Source of the DNA: Myxococcaceae bacterium
Lineage (GTDB): Bacteria > Myxococcota > Myxococcia > Myxococcales > Myxococcaceae
DNA: 56,208 nucleotides
Assembly: GCA_016926755.1 (NCBI GenBank)
Contig: JAFGNZ010000003.1
Location: forward strand, 1 to 56,208
Direction: 5' to 3'
The position numbers were made by a program, and so were the translations under genes. The first letter of the stretch is position 1. Each line of letters opens with the position of its first letter. The notes beneath the pieces were generated by a model. The model was not told where the DNA came from and made no database searches. It saw only the letters and a list, made by a program, of their open reading frames with translations. Shown here piece after piece: positions 7,308-16,618 of this stretch.

Positions 7308-8234
7308 ATGAGAATCCTCCCGCTGCTGCTCGCCCTGGCGTTTGGGTCCGGCTGTGCCTCCAACCTCTCCACCCTGCAGACGGCGAAGCCGCTGGCCCGG
7401 GGCCAGTTCCAGGTCACCCTGGGCAGCGGCCTCTTCGTGCCGGTGGGGCAGATCGTCGACGTGATCGACCTGGGCATCGACCAGGGCAAGGAGATCAAGG
7501 ACGCCGTGGACCGGGATGAGCCCGTCCGGCTCACCGAGGAGGATCAGCAGCGGCTGCTCACGGCCGGGCTCTCCCTGGCGGTGGCGCCCCCTGGCCCGGT
7601 CAGCGAGGTGACGATCCGGGCGGGCCTGGCGGACGACGTCGACGTGGGCCTGCGCTACAGCGGCATCTCCCTGCGGCTGGACACCCGCTACCGCTTCCTC
7701 CACGCCGGAGACGGGCCGCAGGTGCCCGAGAACAACCGCAAGTCCTTCGACATGGCGATCGGGCTGGCGGGGGCTCGCCACTCCTTCAAGAGCCCGGTGC
7801 TGGACGTGCTGGAGATCATCCAGGTGGACGACTTCTCCCGCTGGGACGTGGAGGTGCCGCTCTACATCAGCGCGGACATCGGCGACATCTTCCGCGTGTA
7901 CGCCGCCCCCAAGTACGTCTACAGCCGCACCCGCCTGGATCAGAAGCTCGTCAACTTCGCCGAGCAGGGCAAGGACGTGACGGGCTTCGACGCCTCGCTG
8001 CCGGCCAAGGTGAACAGCCACTTCATCGGCTCCACCTTCGGGCTCTCTTTGGGCTACAAGTATGTCCACGTCTTCGCCGAGCTGACGGGCGGATACACCT
8101 CCTGCAAGCCCACCCTCTTCGGCCAGCAGCGCAACCTGGGCGGCGCCACCTTCTACCCGGCCATCGGCATCGCCATCCGCAACCTGGCGCCCGTGCGCCA
8201 GTCCCCTGAGCTCGGGCAGCCCGAGTCCCTCTAG
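7308..8234 (+). CDS. Lipoprotein with a beta-barrel-like body
   Basis: 308 residues. The leader MRILPLLLALAFGSGC ends in a lipobox with Cys16. The body alternates short amphipathic strands with turns (GQFQVTLGSGLFVPVG, VTIRAGLADDVDVGLRYSGISLRLDTRYRF, STFGLSLGYKYVHVFAELTGGY), the pattern of outer-membrane barrel or barrel-like proteins. No catalytic motif is seen. Function unknown; probably outer-membrane. It is followed by 150 non-coding bases with two small palindromes before the cyclase gene. Confidence 0.72.
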   Translation: MRILPLLLALAFGSGCASNLSTLQTAKPLARGQFQVTLGSGLFVPVGQIVDVIDLGIDQGKEIKDAVDRDEPVRLTEEDQQRLLTAGLSLAVAPPGPVSEVTIRAGLADDVDVGLRYSGISLRLDTRYRFLHAGDGPQVPENNRKSFDMAIGLAGARHSFKSPVLDVLEIIQVDDFSRWDVEVPLYISADIGDIFRVYAAPKYVYSRTRLDQKLVNFAEQGKDVTGFDASLPAKVNSHFIGSTFGLSLGYKYVHVFAELTGGYTSCKPTLFGQQRNLGGATFYPAIGIAIRNLAPVRQSPELGQPESL

Positions 8235-8240
8235 CCTGGA

Positions 8241-8298
8241 CTAGGGCCCTAGGGGTGATAAACCCGCAATGCCCGCTCGCCTGCCTGGCAGTCCAGGC
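8241..8298. promoter_or_regulatory. Two short palindromes between genes
   Basis: CTAGGGCCCTAG at 8241-8252 is a perfect 12-base palindrome directly after the lipoprotein stop. GCCTGG-CAGT-CCAGGC at 8283-8298 is a small perfect hairpin. They could end the upstream transcript or serve as operators for the cyclase gene starting at 8386. There is no T-tract, so terminator function is uncertain. Confidence 0.35.
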
Positions 8299-8385
8299 GT
8301 GAGGGGGAGCGAGGTGGTGGCTCGCCAAGCGTCGTTCCCCCCGGGGGATCGGGTCTGGTAGTGTCCCACCGGTGAGGTCTGTCGC

Positions 8386-10032
8386 GTGACCCAAGCTACC
8401 GTTCCTTCCGCTGCACAGCCCAAGACACTGCGTGGGCCGCGCCTGACGGGCATGTTCGCGGACGGCACCCTCGGGGAGTTTCCTCTCGGTCCCAAGACGA
8501 CGCTCGGTCGCCACCCGGCCAACACCCTGCGGCTGGTGGATCGCGAGGTCTCCAAGGAGCACGCCGTCATCGAGCAGTCGGGGCGCGACTACATCCTCCG
8601 GGACCTGAACTCCTCCAACGGCACCTTCGTGAACGGGCGCCGGGTGAAGGAGATGCGGCTGCGGGACGGGGACGAAGTCACCCTGGGCAGCTCCAAGTTC
8701 ACCTTCCACGCGGGGGATGCCCCCTCGGTCCCCTCGGCGCCCGCGGGGGTGACGGTGGTGGCCAACCCGCGCTCCGTGCCGGCGTTCCTGGCGCAGATGG
8801 ACCAGGGCCCGCAGAACTTCCGTCCGGCGGACGAGCTGGGCGACATGGAGGCGCTGCGCCGGGACTACGAGAAGCTGCGCATCGCCTACGAGTTCCACCG
8901 GCAGGTGAGCCTGGCGGGCACGCAGCAGGAGCTCTTCGATCAGATCATCCGGGTGGCGTTCCAGCTGCTGCCCGCGGACAACGGCGTCATCCTCACGCTG
9001 GTGGCGGACGGGCAGTTCGAGCCAGTGGCGGTGCACCACCGGCAGGGCCGGGTGATGTCGGTGATGCTGTCGGACACCGTGCTGCGGCGCGTGGTGGAGA
9101 CGGGCAAGGCGGTGCTCACCGCGGACGCCATCATCGACGAGCGCTTCTCCGCGGCCGAGAGCATCGTCGCGCAGGGCATCCGCTCCGCCATGGCGGTGCC
9201 GCTCACCAGCAACGGCAGCATCAAGGCGGTGCTCTTCCTGGACAGCCGCCAGCGCATCAACGCCTTCTCCGAGAATGATCTGACGATCCTCACGGGCATC
9301 GCCGCGCAGGCGGGCATCGCCCTGGAGAACGCGGCGCTGGCCGAGCAGATCCGCACCGAGGCCATCACCCGGGCCGAGCTCAGCCGATTCCTGTCCAAGG
9401 CGGTGGCGGACGCGGTGATCAAGGGCGAGACGGAGGATCTGCGCCAGAGCCGGCTGGCCGAGGTGACGTGCCTGTTCGCGGACATCCGCGGCTTCACCAC
9501 GCTGGCGGAGAACGAATCTCCGCAGGACGTGGTGGAGATGCTCAACGAGTTCTTCAGCGCCATGGCCAACGTGGTGTTCCGCCACGAGGGCAACCTGGAC
9601 AAGTTCATCGGCGACTGCGTGATGGCCGTGTGGGGGCCGCCGCTGTCGCACCCGGATGATCCCTCCCGCGCCCTGCAGGCGGGGCTGGAGATGATGGAGG
9701 CGGTGGACGAGCTGAACGAGAAGCGCAAGGCGCAGGGCCGCAAGCCGATCGAGGTGGGCATCGGCATCAACACCGGCCAGGCCGTCGTCGGCTACATGGG
9801 CAGCGTGGAGCGCCACGAGTTCACCGCCATCGGTGACACGGTGAACACGGCCTCCCGGCTGTGCGGCCTGGCCAAGAGCGGCGAGGTGCTGGCCTCGGAG
9901 ACGACGGTGAAGAAGGCGGGGGCGGGCTTCTTCGCGGAGGCGCTGCCGGTGCTCCAGGTGAAGGGCAAGGAGAGGGGTGTCCAGACGTTCCGCGTGACTG
10001 GCTCGGAGCGCACCGCTGTCCGGGACGTATGA
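8386..10032 (+). CDS. FHA-GAF class III adenylate/guanylate cyclase
   Basis: 548 residues. An FHA domain (about 20-108) carries the phosphothreonine-binding signatures GRHPAN, SKEHA and SSNGTFVNG. A GAF domain (about 178-320) follows, then a class III cyclase domain (about 355-530). The cyclase has FADIRGF with a metal Asp, DKFIGD with the substrate Lys and second Asp, and AIGDTVNTASRL with the transition-state Asn, so it looks active, making cAMP or cGMP. There is no membrane segment. The start is GTG with GAGGT upstream. The stop overlaps the start of a Ser/Thr kinase gene (ATGA). An FHA domain beside a kinase suggests that phosphorylation controls the cyclase, an inference from context. 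Confidence 0.9.
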   Translation: MTQATVPSAAQPKTLRGPRLTGMFADGTLGEFPLGPKTTLGRHPANTLRLVDREVSKEHAVIEQSGRDYILRDLNSSNGTFVNGRRVKEMRLRDGDEVTLGSSKFTFHAGDAPSVPSAPAGVTVVANPRSVPAFLAQMDQGPQNFRPADELGDMEALRRDYEKLRIAYEFHRQVSLAGTQQELFDQIIRVAFQLLPADNGVILTLVADGQFEPVAVHHRQGRVMSVMLSDTVLRRVVETGKAVLTADAIIDERFSAAESIVAQGIRSAMAVPLTSNGSIKAVLFLDSRQRINAFSENDLTILTGIAAQAGIALENAALAEQIRTEAITRAELSRFLSKAVADAVIKGETEDLRQSRLAEVTCLFADIRGFTTLAENESPQDVVEMLNEFFSAMANVVFRHEGNLDKFIGDCVMAVWGPPLSHPDDPSRALQAGLEMMEAVDELNEKRKAQGRKPIEVGIGINTGQAVVGYMGSVERHEFTAIGDTVNTASRLCGLAKSGEVLASETTVKKAGAGFFAEALPVLQVKGKERGVQTFRVTGSERTAVRDV

Positions 10033-12173
10033 TCACCCAGTCCTGCCCCAACTGTGAGCGCACGCACGATGTGAGCGTGTACGTAAGCGGCCAGCGTGTG
10101 CTGTGCCGCTGCGGGATCCGCTTCGAGGTGCGCCGCCAGGTAGCGAGCACGGCGGGCGACCGCGTGACGGCCTCGGGGCTGTCCGCCGTCCAGGCCGCTG
10201 CCCCGGGGGCTGCGGATGGAGGCTCGGCGCCGAACGCCGTGGTGCCCTCTCCTCAGGAGGCCCAGCCCACGGTGCCAGGGGGCGGCGTGGCGCCGCCAGC
10301 CCAGCCGTTCATGGTGGATCTGGATCTGAGCGGGGCCACGGTGGTGCGGGGCTCCCAGGCCGCGGCCGAGCCGGCCGCCGAGCCCGAGGGGAACGAGACG
10401 TTCGTCGCCCCGGCCAAGGTGGAGCTGCCGGGCTACGAGCTGCTGGAGGTGCTGGGGCGGGGCGGCATGGGCGAGGTGTGGCTGGCGCGGCAGCACTCGC
10501 TGGCGCGCACGGTGGCGGTGAAGTTGCTGCCGCCGCGGCTGGCCAGGGATCACGAGTTCGTCACCCGCTTCGACAAGGAGGCCACGGCGCTCGCGGCGCT
10601 CAGCCACCCCAATATCATCCAGATCATCGATCGGGGCGTGGCCGGGGAGCACTACTACTTCGTGATGGAGTACGTGGAGGGCCGCTCCCTGAGGGATCTG
10701 ATGGGGGTGAGCCGGATGGTGCCGCAGCAGGGGCTGCGGGTCCTCTCCCAGGTGGCGCGCGCCATCGAGTACGCGCACGAGAAGGGGATCATCCACCGCG
10801 ATCTGAAGCCGGAGAACATCCTGGTGGACGCGCGGGGCCACGCGAAGGTGGCGGACTTCGGGCTGGCGGGCATCCGGCAGCCGGACTCGCGGCTGAACCT
10901 CACGGCGACCGCGGTGGCCATGGGGACGCTCAACTACATGGCCCCGGAGCAGCGCCGGGATGCCAAGAACGTGGACGGGCGCGCGGATCTGTTCTCCCTG
11001 GGCGTGATGCTCTACGAGGTGCTCACCGGGGAGCTGCCCGTGGGGCGCTTCCGGATGCCTTCGGAGCGGGTGCAGGGGCTGGATCCGCGGGTGGACGAGG
11101 TGGCGGCCCGGCTGCTGGAGAACGAGCCGGAGGCGCGCTACCCGGCCGCGGCCGAGGTGTGCGTCGCGCTGGAGGCGCTGATCGGCTCTGGCTCCGGGCC
11201 CTCCCTGAGCGGCGTGGGCGCCGCTCAGAGCCCCCAGCCCGCTCGCCCGTCCATGGCGCAGACGGTGGTGAAGCGGCTGCGCGTGGGCTGGAAGGGCATG
11301 CGCACGGGGCTGTCGGTGGTGGGCGGGCTCATCCTCCTGGCCTATGGAGCGCGCGCCCTCATCGGGCCGGTGGATCTGCACGTGGGCGGCGGGGAGAAGG
11401 GCGGCGTTGTCATCGGCACCTCGGGCATCGCGGTGAAGCCCGGCAAGAGGCCGTGGCCGGCGAACACGGACACCGAGTTCTTCATCACCTCCAAGGTGGA
11501 GGCGCTCCAGAAGCCCGCGGGGATGTCGCGGCTGACGATGGAGTTCCTGCCGGGCGAGGAGGAGGTGAACGCCTGGTCCGGGACGTGGCGCCTGAAGGAT
11601 GGGAGGCTCGAGGCGCTCCAGGGCGGCAACGAGCTGGGCCCCAAGGAGCGCTTCCGGCCGCGCACGTACGTGGCGCACCGGTACTTCTCCAGCGACGACT
11701 TCTCCGCCGAGGTGGAGATGGACGTGAGGCCGCTGGGCCCCGAGTACATGGACGTGCCGGATGCCCAGCACTTCGGCGAGCTGTCGTTCCGGATCAAGGA
11801 TCTCCAGGTGTCCGCGTTCGCCATCCCGGACGTGGGCATGCGCCTGTCCTGGCGCTACATCCAGGACGACGGCACCGAGGTGGTGGGCAACAGCGCCCAG
11901 GATCTGGAGAACCTCACGGAGGACGAGATGCCGGTGCCCACCCGGCGCCCGTTCCGCGTGCGCCTGCAGCTCAAGCGGCGCAACGGCGGCGTCATGGCGG
12001 AGGCCTACGTGAACAACGCGCGCTTCGCCCACAAGATGCTCAAGGGGCTGGAGGGACGCGTGGGCAAGGTGGCCATGGGCTGCCGTAACCTGGCCTGCAG
12101 CTTCAAGGATCTGAAGGTGCAGGGGATCTTGATGGAGCGCCCCAAGCGGCCGGTGGCTGGCGCCCAGGAGTGA
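10029..12173 (+). CDS. Zinc-ribbon Ser/Thr protein kinase with a transmembrane segment and extracytoplasmic domain
   Basis: 714 residues from the ATG that overlaps the cyclase stop. A short CxxC...CxC ribbon (C6, C9, C26, C28) precedes a Pro/Ala-rich linker. The Hanks-type kinase domain spans about 136-390: G-loop GRGGMGEVW, Lys165 (VAVKLL), HRDLKPEN with Asp258, DFG at 276-278, and MAPEQ. All catalytic residues are present. One membrane helix (about 427-446) leads to a 270-residue outer domain (strand-rich, ending with two cysteines near GCRNLACSF) that could bind sugar or another ligand; it resembles a jelly-roll but I cannot name it. Co-translation with the FHA cyclase suggests they act in one pathway. 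Confidence 0.88.
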   Translation: MITQSCPNCERTHDVSVYVSGQRVLCRCGIRFEVRRQVASTAGDRVTASGLSAVQAAAPGAADGGSAPNAVVPSPQEAQPTVPGGGVAPPAQPFMVDLDLSGATVVRGSQAAAEPAAEPEGNETFVAPAKVELPGYELLEVLGRGGMGEVWLARQHSLARTVAVKLLPPRLARDHEFVTRFDKEATALAALSHPNIIQIIDRGVAGEHYYFVMEYVEGRSLRDLMGVSRMVPQQGLRVLSQVARAIEYAHEKGIIHRDLKPENILVDARGHAKVADFGLAGIRQPDSRLNLTATAVAMGTLNYMAPEQRRDAKNVDGRADLFSLGVMLYEVLTGELPVGRFRMPSERVQGLDPRVDEVAARLLENEPEARYPAAAEVCVALEALIGSGSGPSLSGVGAAQSPQPARPSMAQTVVKRLRVGWKGMRTGLSVVGGLILLAYGARALIGPVDLHVGGGEKGGVVIGTSGIAVKPGKRPWPANTDTEFFITSKVEALQKPAGMSRLTMEFLPGEEEVNAWSGTWRLKDGRLEALQGGNELGPKERFRPRTYVAHRYFSSDDFSAEVEMDVRPLGPEYMDVPDAQHFGELSFRIKDLQVSAFAIPDVGMRLSWRYIQDDGTEVVGNSAQDLENLTEDEMPVPTRRPFRVRLQLKRRNGGVMAEAYVNNARFAHKMLKGLEGRVGKVAMGCRNLACSFKDLKVQGILMERPKRPVAGAQE

Positions 12174-12287
12174 ACGGACGCCCCCGCTGAAAGGGTTGTG
12201 TGTCCGACGCACCGCGCCCGAGCTGCCGGGCGCCCTTGCACGCGCAGTGCGGCATCTCCACCCTCGACTCCAGCCGCGGGGGAAGGG

Positions 12288-13190
12288 ATGGACGTCCGGA
12301 TGATGCTGGCGCCGCTGTGCGCGGCGGGCCTGAGCGCGCTGGTGATCGCGGCGTTCGCCTTCGGGCGCAAGGACGCGCGCGAGCTCATGCCGCGCTGGCC
12401 GCTGGCCTGGTTCGGGCTGCTGGCCGCGCTCTCGCTGGCGCTCGTCATGGACTCCGTGCCGGCGTCGCTGCTCGTGTCCCTGGACTCCGCGGGCCGGGGC
12501 GTGGGGTTCGCGCTGCTGGGGGTGGCGGCGGGGCTGGCGCTGCTGGGCTCTCGGGCGAGGCTGCGCGCGGACACGCTGCGGGGCCTGGCGCCTCGGAGCC
12601 TCGACGAGGCCGTGGCGGAGCTGCGGGCGGGCCGGGAGCCCGGGTGGGGCGTGTACCAGGGGCGGCTGGGGGCTAGCGAGCCGGTGACTTCCCCGAGCGG
12701 AGTGGTGTGCGCCTTCTATGAGGCGGAGCTGCGCACCGCGGGTGAGCAGGGGCGCAAGGGGCCGTTGATCTCCCAGGAGCGAGCCTACGCGCTGCTCATC
12801 ACGGTGCGGGGCGCGCGGGCGGAGGCGGCGGTGGGCTTCGCGCCGTCCACCATACTCGCGCCCACGCAGGTGCGGCGCTGCCAGAGGGATCCGCGGCGGG
12901 TGGAGCCGGAGGCGGGCGAGCTCGCCGCGGGGCGGCCGGTGGAAGAGGTGCTCTCCTACGAGCGGGTAGGAAGGATCGGGGAGCCCTGCCTCGTGGTGGG
13001 AGAGCTACAGCGAGGGCCCGCGCCGGGCTCCTACGTGCTGCGGGGCAAGCAGGGAGGGCCGGCGATGCTGGTGCTGGGCAGCGAGGGCACGGGCACGGGG
13101 CGGGCGCTGGCCCGCCGGGCCTGGGGATTCTTCTCGGCGGCCGGGGCGCTCTCGGTGGCCGCGGCGTTCGTCCTTTCACGGACGCTCTAG
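12288..13190 (+). CDS. Membrane protein with a GIDE-like layout (300 aa)
   Basis: The ATG at 12288 is chosen because it starts a hydrophobic helix and has GGGAAGG close upstream; the open frame extends further but with no plausible start. Two or three N-terminal membrane helices (about 5-24, 36-55, 66-82) precede a 190-residue soluble part, and one helix closes the protein (AWGFFSAAGALSVAAAFVL). The soluble part has an SPSGVVCAFYEAEL segment and a later SYERVGRIGEPCLVVGELQ, the layout of GIDE-type (PF12483) prokaryotic membrane proteins. The assignment is a resemblance only. It lies 114 bases after the kinase gene and may share its transcript. Confidence 0.65.
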   Translation: MDVRMMLAPLCAAGLSALVIAAFAFGRKDARELMPRWPLAWFGLLAALSLALVMDSVPASLLVSLDSAGRGVGFALLGVAAGLALLGSRARLRADTLRGLAPRSLDEAVAELRAGREPGWGVYQGRLGASEPVTSPSGVVCAFYEAELRTAGEQGRKGPLISQERAYALLITVRGARAEAAVGFAPSTILAPTQVRRCQRDPRRVEPEAGELAAGRPVEEVLSYERVGRIGEPCLVVGELQRGPAPGSYVLRGKQGGPAMLVLGSEGTGTGRALARRAWGFFSAAGALSVAAAFVLSRTL

Positions 13191-13375
13191 GCGCTTCGCG
13201 GAGATCGACCTGGGGGCGTGCTGTTTCCACCACGGAGCGCGAGATAGCAGGGTGCGCCACGTAACGTGGTGGGTGGCAGAGCGCTATCCTCACAGGTTGA
13301 TTGGACTGGGAACGTCATCGTCTCCGCTGTGACATTCCCGTAGATTGGAGCCCTCCTCAATCTGGAGCGCTCGCC

Positions 13376-14677
13376 ATGCCTTCTCGCCTGATCGCGATGG
13401 TCCTCCTTGTGGTTCTGTCCACCGGATGCACCACACGGCGCGTGGTACTCCTCGACACGGGGCAGGGCGCGCCATGGGAGTACAGGCCGCCCACCACGAA
13501 CCCGCCCGTGGAGGTGGGCGCGGACGACTTCGAGGAGGCGTTGAAGCAGTGGGTGCTGAATGCGCCTCTGCCCCTCCGCCCCCTCCAGCAGGGCTGGATC
13601 GTGCGTGCCTCCTACCCCAGCAATGAGGCGGACACACGATGGCAGCGCTTGATGAGCAAGAGCTACGGCGGCATCTGCAATCCGGGCCAGCGCAGGCAAG
13701 ACTGCTTGTCACTGCTCGACGATGTGGCGGGGCTGACTGAATGGGACAAACTGGGGGTGGCCCTGGGCCTGTCGATCGATCCCCTCAGAGAGAGCATTGC
13801 CAAGGCGGTGGAGAACACGCTGGCCCCTCAGCTCTTCTTTACCCTCATTGCATCAGGCCTCATCACCTGGGCCGTCCTGGCGGCCAACCCCGAGCCCGTC
13901 TTCACCAAGGCGGCGGCTGTCGTCTCGGCGCTCCTGCTGATCTACTTGGGTGTGGAGACCTTCCTGGCGCTCGTAGACGCAAGCCGGGAGCTGAAGCGGG
14001 CCACCGACAAAGCCACCGTCCCAATGGAGTTGCAGCAAGCCGGCCGGCGCTTCGCGAACCGGGTGGGGCCGGAGGTGGCGCGTGTCTTCGTCCTCGCGGT
14101 GACGGTGGTGGTGAGCCATGGCATGAGCGGGGGCGCCGGGTGGCTGGCCTCGCGGCTGCGGATGTTGCCCCGTTTCTCGGAGGCTGCGGCGGCGGGAGCC
14201 TCTCGGGTGGGGCTCAACCTGGCGAACGTGGGACAGGTGCGCGAGGTGGCCGTCATTGGGAACACCATCGTCATCTCCCTGCCAGCCACGGCAGTTGCCA
14301 TGGCGGCCCAGGGAGTGGGTGGAGAAGGAGCCTCAGCGGGGGGGCATCCTGCCGACTTCAGATCCTGGAGTTCGTTCAAAGGCCTCAAGCGTGCTTTGGG
14401 CTCGGCGGGAGAGGGCAAGCAGTGGCACCACATCATCGAGCAGACACCGGGCAATGTGGAGCGCTTCGGTCCTCATGCCCTTCACAACACTCGGAACGTC
14501 ATCCCGCTGGAAGAAGGGCTGCACCTCCGCGTGAGCGCGTTCTATTCAAGAAAGATTTGGCGAGTTACTGGTTCGGACGATCTGACCGTACGCCAGTGGT
14601 TGAGCACGCAGTCATACGAGGCTCAGCGCGCATTCGGGCTTAAGGCCATCGAGAATATCCAGAAGGGGATCTGGTGA
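13376..14677 (+). CDS. SitA-type lipoprotein polymorphic toxin with a WHH nuclease-like C-terminus
   Basis: 433 residues. The leader MPSRLIAMVLLVVLSTGC has a lipobox at Cys18, followed by VVLLDTGQG, as I recall for the SitA5/SitA6 toxin families of myxobacteria. The middle holds several hydrophobic stretches (about 150-195, 228-250, 295-315), also typical of SitA. The variable C-terminus from about residue 340 carries QWHHIIEQ (W350-H352), HNTRNVIPL, HLRVSAFYS and VRQWLSTQSYEAQR, which matches HNH/WHH-type toxin nucleases. SitA lipoproteins are known to pass between kin cells by TraA/TraB outer membrane exchange and kill those lacking immunity. The start has GGAG 9 bases upstream. The next gene overlaps by one base and looks like its immunity gene. 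Base composition here is lower in GC than in neighbours, hinting at transfer. Confidence 0.75.
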   Translation: MPSRLIAMVLLVVLSTGCTTRRVVLLDTGQGAPWEYRPPTTNPPVEVGADDFEEALKQWVLNAPLPLRPLQQGWIVRASYPSNEADTRWQRLMSKSYGGICNPGQRRQDCLSLLDDVAGLTEWDKLGVALGLSIDPLRESIAKAVENTLAPQLFFTLIASGLITWAVLAANPEPVFTKAAAVVSALLLIYLGVETFLALVDASRELKRATDKATVPMELQQAGRRFANRVGPEVARVFVLAVTVVVSHGMSGGAGWLASRLRMLPRFSEAAAAGASRVGLNLANVGQVREVAVIGNTIVISLPATAVAMAAQGVGGEGASAGGHPADFRSWSSFKGLKRALGSAGEGKQWHHIIEQTPGNVERFGPHALHNTRNVIPLEEGLHLRVSAFYSRKIWRVTGSDDLTVRQWLSTQSYEAQRAFGLKAIENIQKGIW

Positions 14678-15027
14678 TGACGCTGGAGGAGTTGGTTGAG
14701 CAATTCGCCCAGCATGTTCAGGCCGAGACCGAGGCAGGTTGGAGGGGAGATGCCAAGACTGCCAATCGGCATGCGGATCGATCCATCGCGGTTTTCAAGA
14801 AGCTCCGAGCCCATGGCAACGCCGGACGAGATGCACTGAGCGTTCTTTTCAAGCATCCACGCATGGATGTCCGGGTTGCAGCGGCGGCATTGCTGCTCCG
14901 CTATCGCACCAAAGAGGCCAAGGCCGTTCTGGAAGAGGCCGCACGAGGGGAGGGGATGGTGCCCTTCGAGGCGCAGCAAGCCCTGCTGCGCTGGGAGGAA
15001 GGCACCTGGGCCCTGGACCCAGAGTAG
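14677..15027 (+). CDS. DUF2019-type immunity protein for the SitA-like toxin
   Basis: 116 residues in one helical, HEAT-like domain. MTLEELVEQFAQHVQAE, RGDAKTANRHADRSIAVFKKL, HPRMDVRVAAAALLLRY and EAKAVLEEAA match DUF2019, small cytoplasmic proteins often found after toxin genes. ATG at 14677 overlaps the last base of the toxin stop; a GTG at 14674 would add one residue. AGAAGGGG lies upstream at good spacing. It has no signal peptide, fitting neutralisation of a nuclease in the cytoplasm. That this pair is toxin and immunity is inferred from order and overlap. Confidence 0.75.
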   Translation: MTLEELVEQFAQHVQAETEAGWRGDAKTANRHADRSIAVFKKLRAHGNAGRDALSVLFKHPRMDVRVAAAALLLRYRTKEAKAVLEEAARGEGMVPFEAQQALLRWEEGTWALDPE

Positions 15028-15036
15028 AGAAAACGC

Positions 15037-16608
15037 TCAGCCCTCGTCCGCGAGCCCGTACTCCTTGAGCTTGCGCGCTAGCGTGTTGCGGCCGATCTCC
15101 AGCACCTTCGCCGCCGCCGTGCGGTTGCCCTTCACGGACTCCAGCACCCGCAGGATGTGGCGCCGCTCTACCTCCGCCAGCGGCAGCAGCCCCGAGGCGC
15201 CCGTGGACGCCGCCACCTCGGAACCCGCAGCCGCGGCCGGCGCCGCCCGGTCCACCGAGGGCAGCGGCAGGTGCTCCTCGAGGATCTCTCCCTCGCACAG
15301 CACCACCGCGCTCTCGATGCAGTTCTCCAGCTCGCGCACGTTGCCGGGCCAGCGGTACGCCTTCAGCCGCTCCAGCGCCGCCGCCCCCAGCCGAGGCTGC
15401 TCCAGCCGGTGCCGCTTCGCCGCCGTCGCGATGAAGTGCCGCGCCAGCCGCTCGATGTCCTCCGCCCCGCGCTCGCGCAGCGGCGGCAGCACCATCTCCA
15501 CCACCTTGATGCGGTAATAGAGATCCTCGCGGAACTTGTTCTCGGCCACCATGCGCGCCAGATCCCGGTTCGTCGCCGCGACGATGCGCACGTTCACCTT
15601 GACCGTCTGTGTGCCGCCCACCCGCTCGAACTCGCGATCCTGCAGCACCCGCAGCAGCTTGCCCTGCACCGGCAGCGGCAGCTCCCCGATCTCGTCGATG
15701 AACACCGTGCCGCCGTCGGCCGCCTCGAACTTGCCAGGCACCCGGTGATCCGCCCCCGTGAAGGCGCCCTTCTCGTGGCCGAACAGCTCGTTCTCGATCA
15801 GCGTGGCCGGCAGCGCCGCGCAGTCCACCTTCACGAACGGCTTGTCCCGCCGCGGCCCGTTGACGTGGATGGCTCGCGCGAACAGCTCCTTGCCGCAGCC
15901 ACTCTCGCCTCGCAGCAGCACCGTGGCGTCCGTGGGCGCCGCCTTCTGCACCAGCCGGTAGATGGACTTGAGCTGCGCGGACTCGCCGATGATCCGGTTG
16001 AAGAAGTAGCCCACCGGCGCCTGCGGCTGCTCCTTCGCGCGCTTGAGCTCCTGGTAGAGGCTGGTGCTCTGCAGCGCCGTGCTCACCTGCGAGGCGATGG
16101 CCGTCAGCCGCTCGACGTCCTCCTCCGTGAAGCGCCCGCCGCCCAGGCGGTTGAGCACCTGGAGCACCCCGTAGATCGCGCCCTCCGCGTCCCGCAGCGG
16201 CACCGCGAGCAGGCTCGTGGTCCGGTAGCCGGTCATCCGATCGATGTCCGCGAAGAACAGGCGCTCCCCTCGCGGATCCGGCACGCTCACGGGCTCGCCC
16301 GCCTGCGCCACGTGGCCCGCTACCCCTTGCCCGAGCTTCACCCGGATCTGGGACACCTCCGGCAGGTGCGCCGCGCGCGAGAACAGCTCCCCTCGGGCCG
16401 CGTCCAGCAGCCAGAGCGTGCCGCGATCGGCCTGTATCGTCACCGCGATGCGGTCCACCAGCGTCTGGAGGAACGCGTCGAGATCGACCTCTCGCCCGAC
16501 GAGGCTTCCGACCGAGAGCAGGACCTGGTTGACGTCCGAAGGCTGAGGCATGGTGGGCAGCGGCGGGAGGACGAACGCCGTGGCGCCACCATAGCATTCG
16601 TAGAGCAT
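15037..16608 (-). CDS. Sigma-54-dependent activator with a GAF sensor domain
   Basis: 523 residues: GAF (about 28-185), AAA+ (about 203-440) with Walker A GESGCGKE (234-241), the sigma-54 contact motif GAFTGA (281-286), Walker [13 protein letters not shown] and the arginine-finger region, then a Fis-type helix-turn-helix (about 478-520, [31 protein letters not shown]). It should activate sigma-54 promoters when its GAF domain senses a small ligand. The ATG at 16608 has GAGGG 7 bases upstream; an alternative ATG at 16551 lacks a site. It lies 10 bases after the metallo-hydrolase gene and is probably co-transcribed. Its targets are unknown. Confidence 0.92.
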   Translation of the reverse strand: MLYECYGGATAFVLPPLPTMPQPSDVNQVLLSVGSLVGREVDLDAFLQTLVDRIAVTIQADRGTLWLLDAARGELFSRAAHLPEVSQIRVKLGQGVAGHVAQAGEPVSVPDPRGERLFFADIDRMTGYRTTSLLAVPLRDAEGAIYGVLQVLNRLGGGRFTEEDVERLTAIASQVSTALQSTSLYQELKRAKEQPQAPVGYFFNRIIGESAQLKSIYRLVQKAAPTDATVLLRGESGCGKELFARAIHVNGPRRDKPFVKVDCAALPATLIENELFGHEKGAFTGADHRVPGKFEAADGGTVFIDEIGELPLPVQGKLLRVLQDREFERVGGTQTVKVNVRIVAATNRDLARMVAENKFREDLYYRIKVVEMVLPPLRERGAEDIERLARHFIATAAKRHRLEQPRLGAAALERLKAYRWPGNVRELENCIESAVVLCEGEILEEHLPLPSVDRAAPAAAAGSEVAASTGASGLLPLAEVERRHILRVLESVKGNRTAAAKVLEIGRNTLARKLKEYGLADEG

Positions 16609-16618
16609 CGCGACGCCC

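Noticed and set aside
12198-12287. N-terminal extension of the GIDE-like protein
   Set aside because: Cysteine/arginine-rich residues with no match; the ATG at 12288 opens a clear membrane helix.
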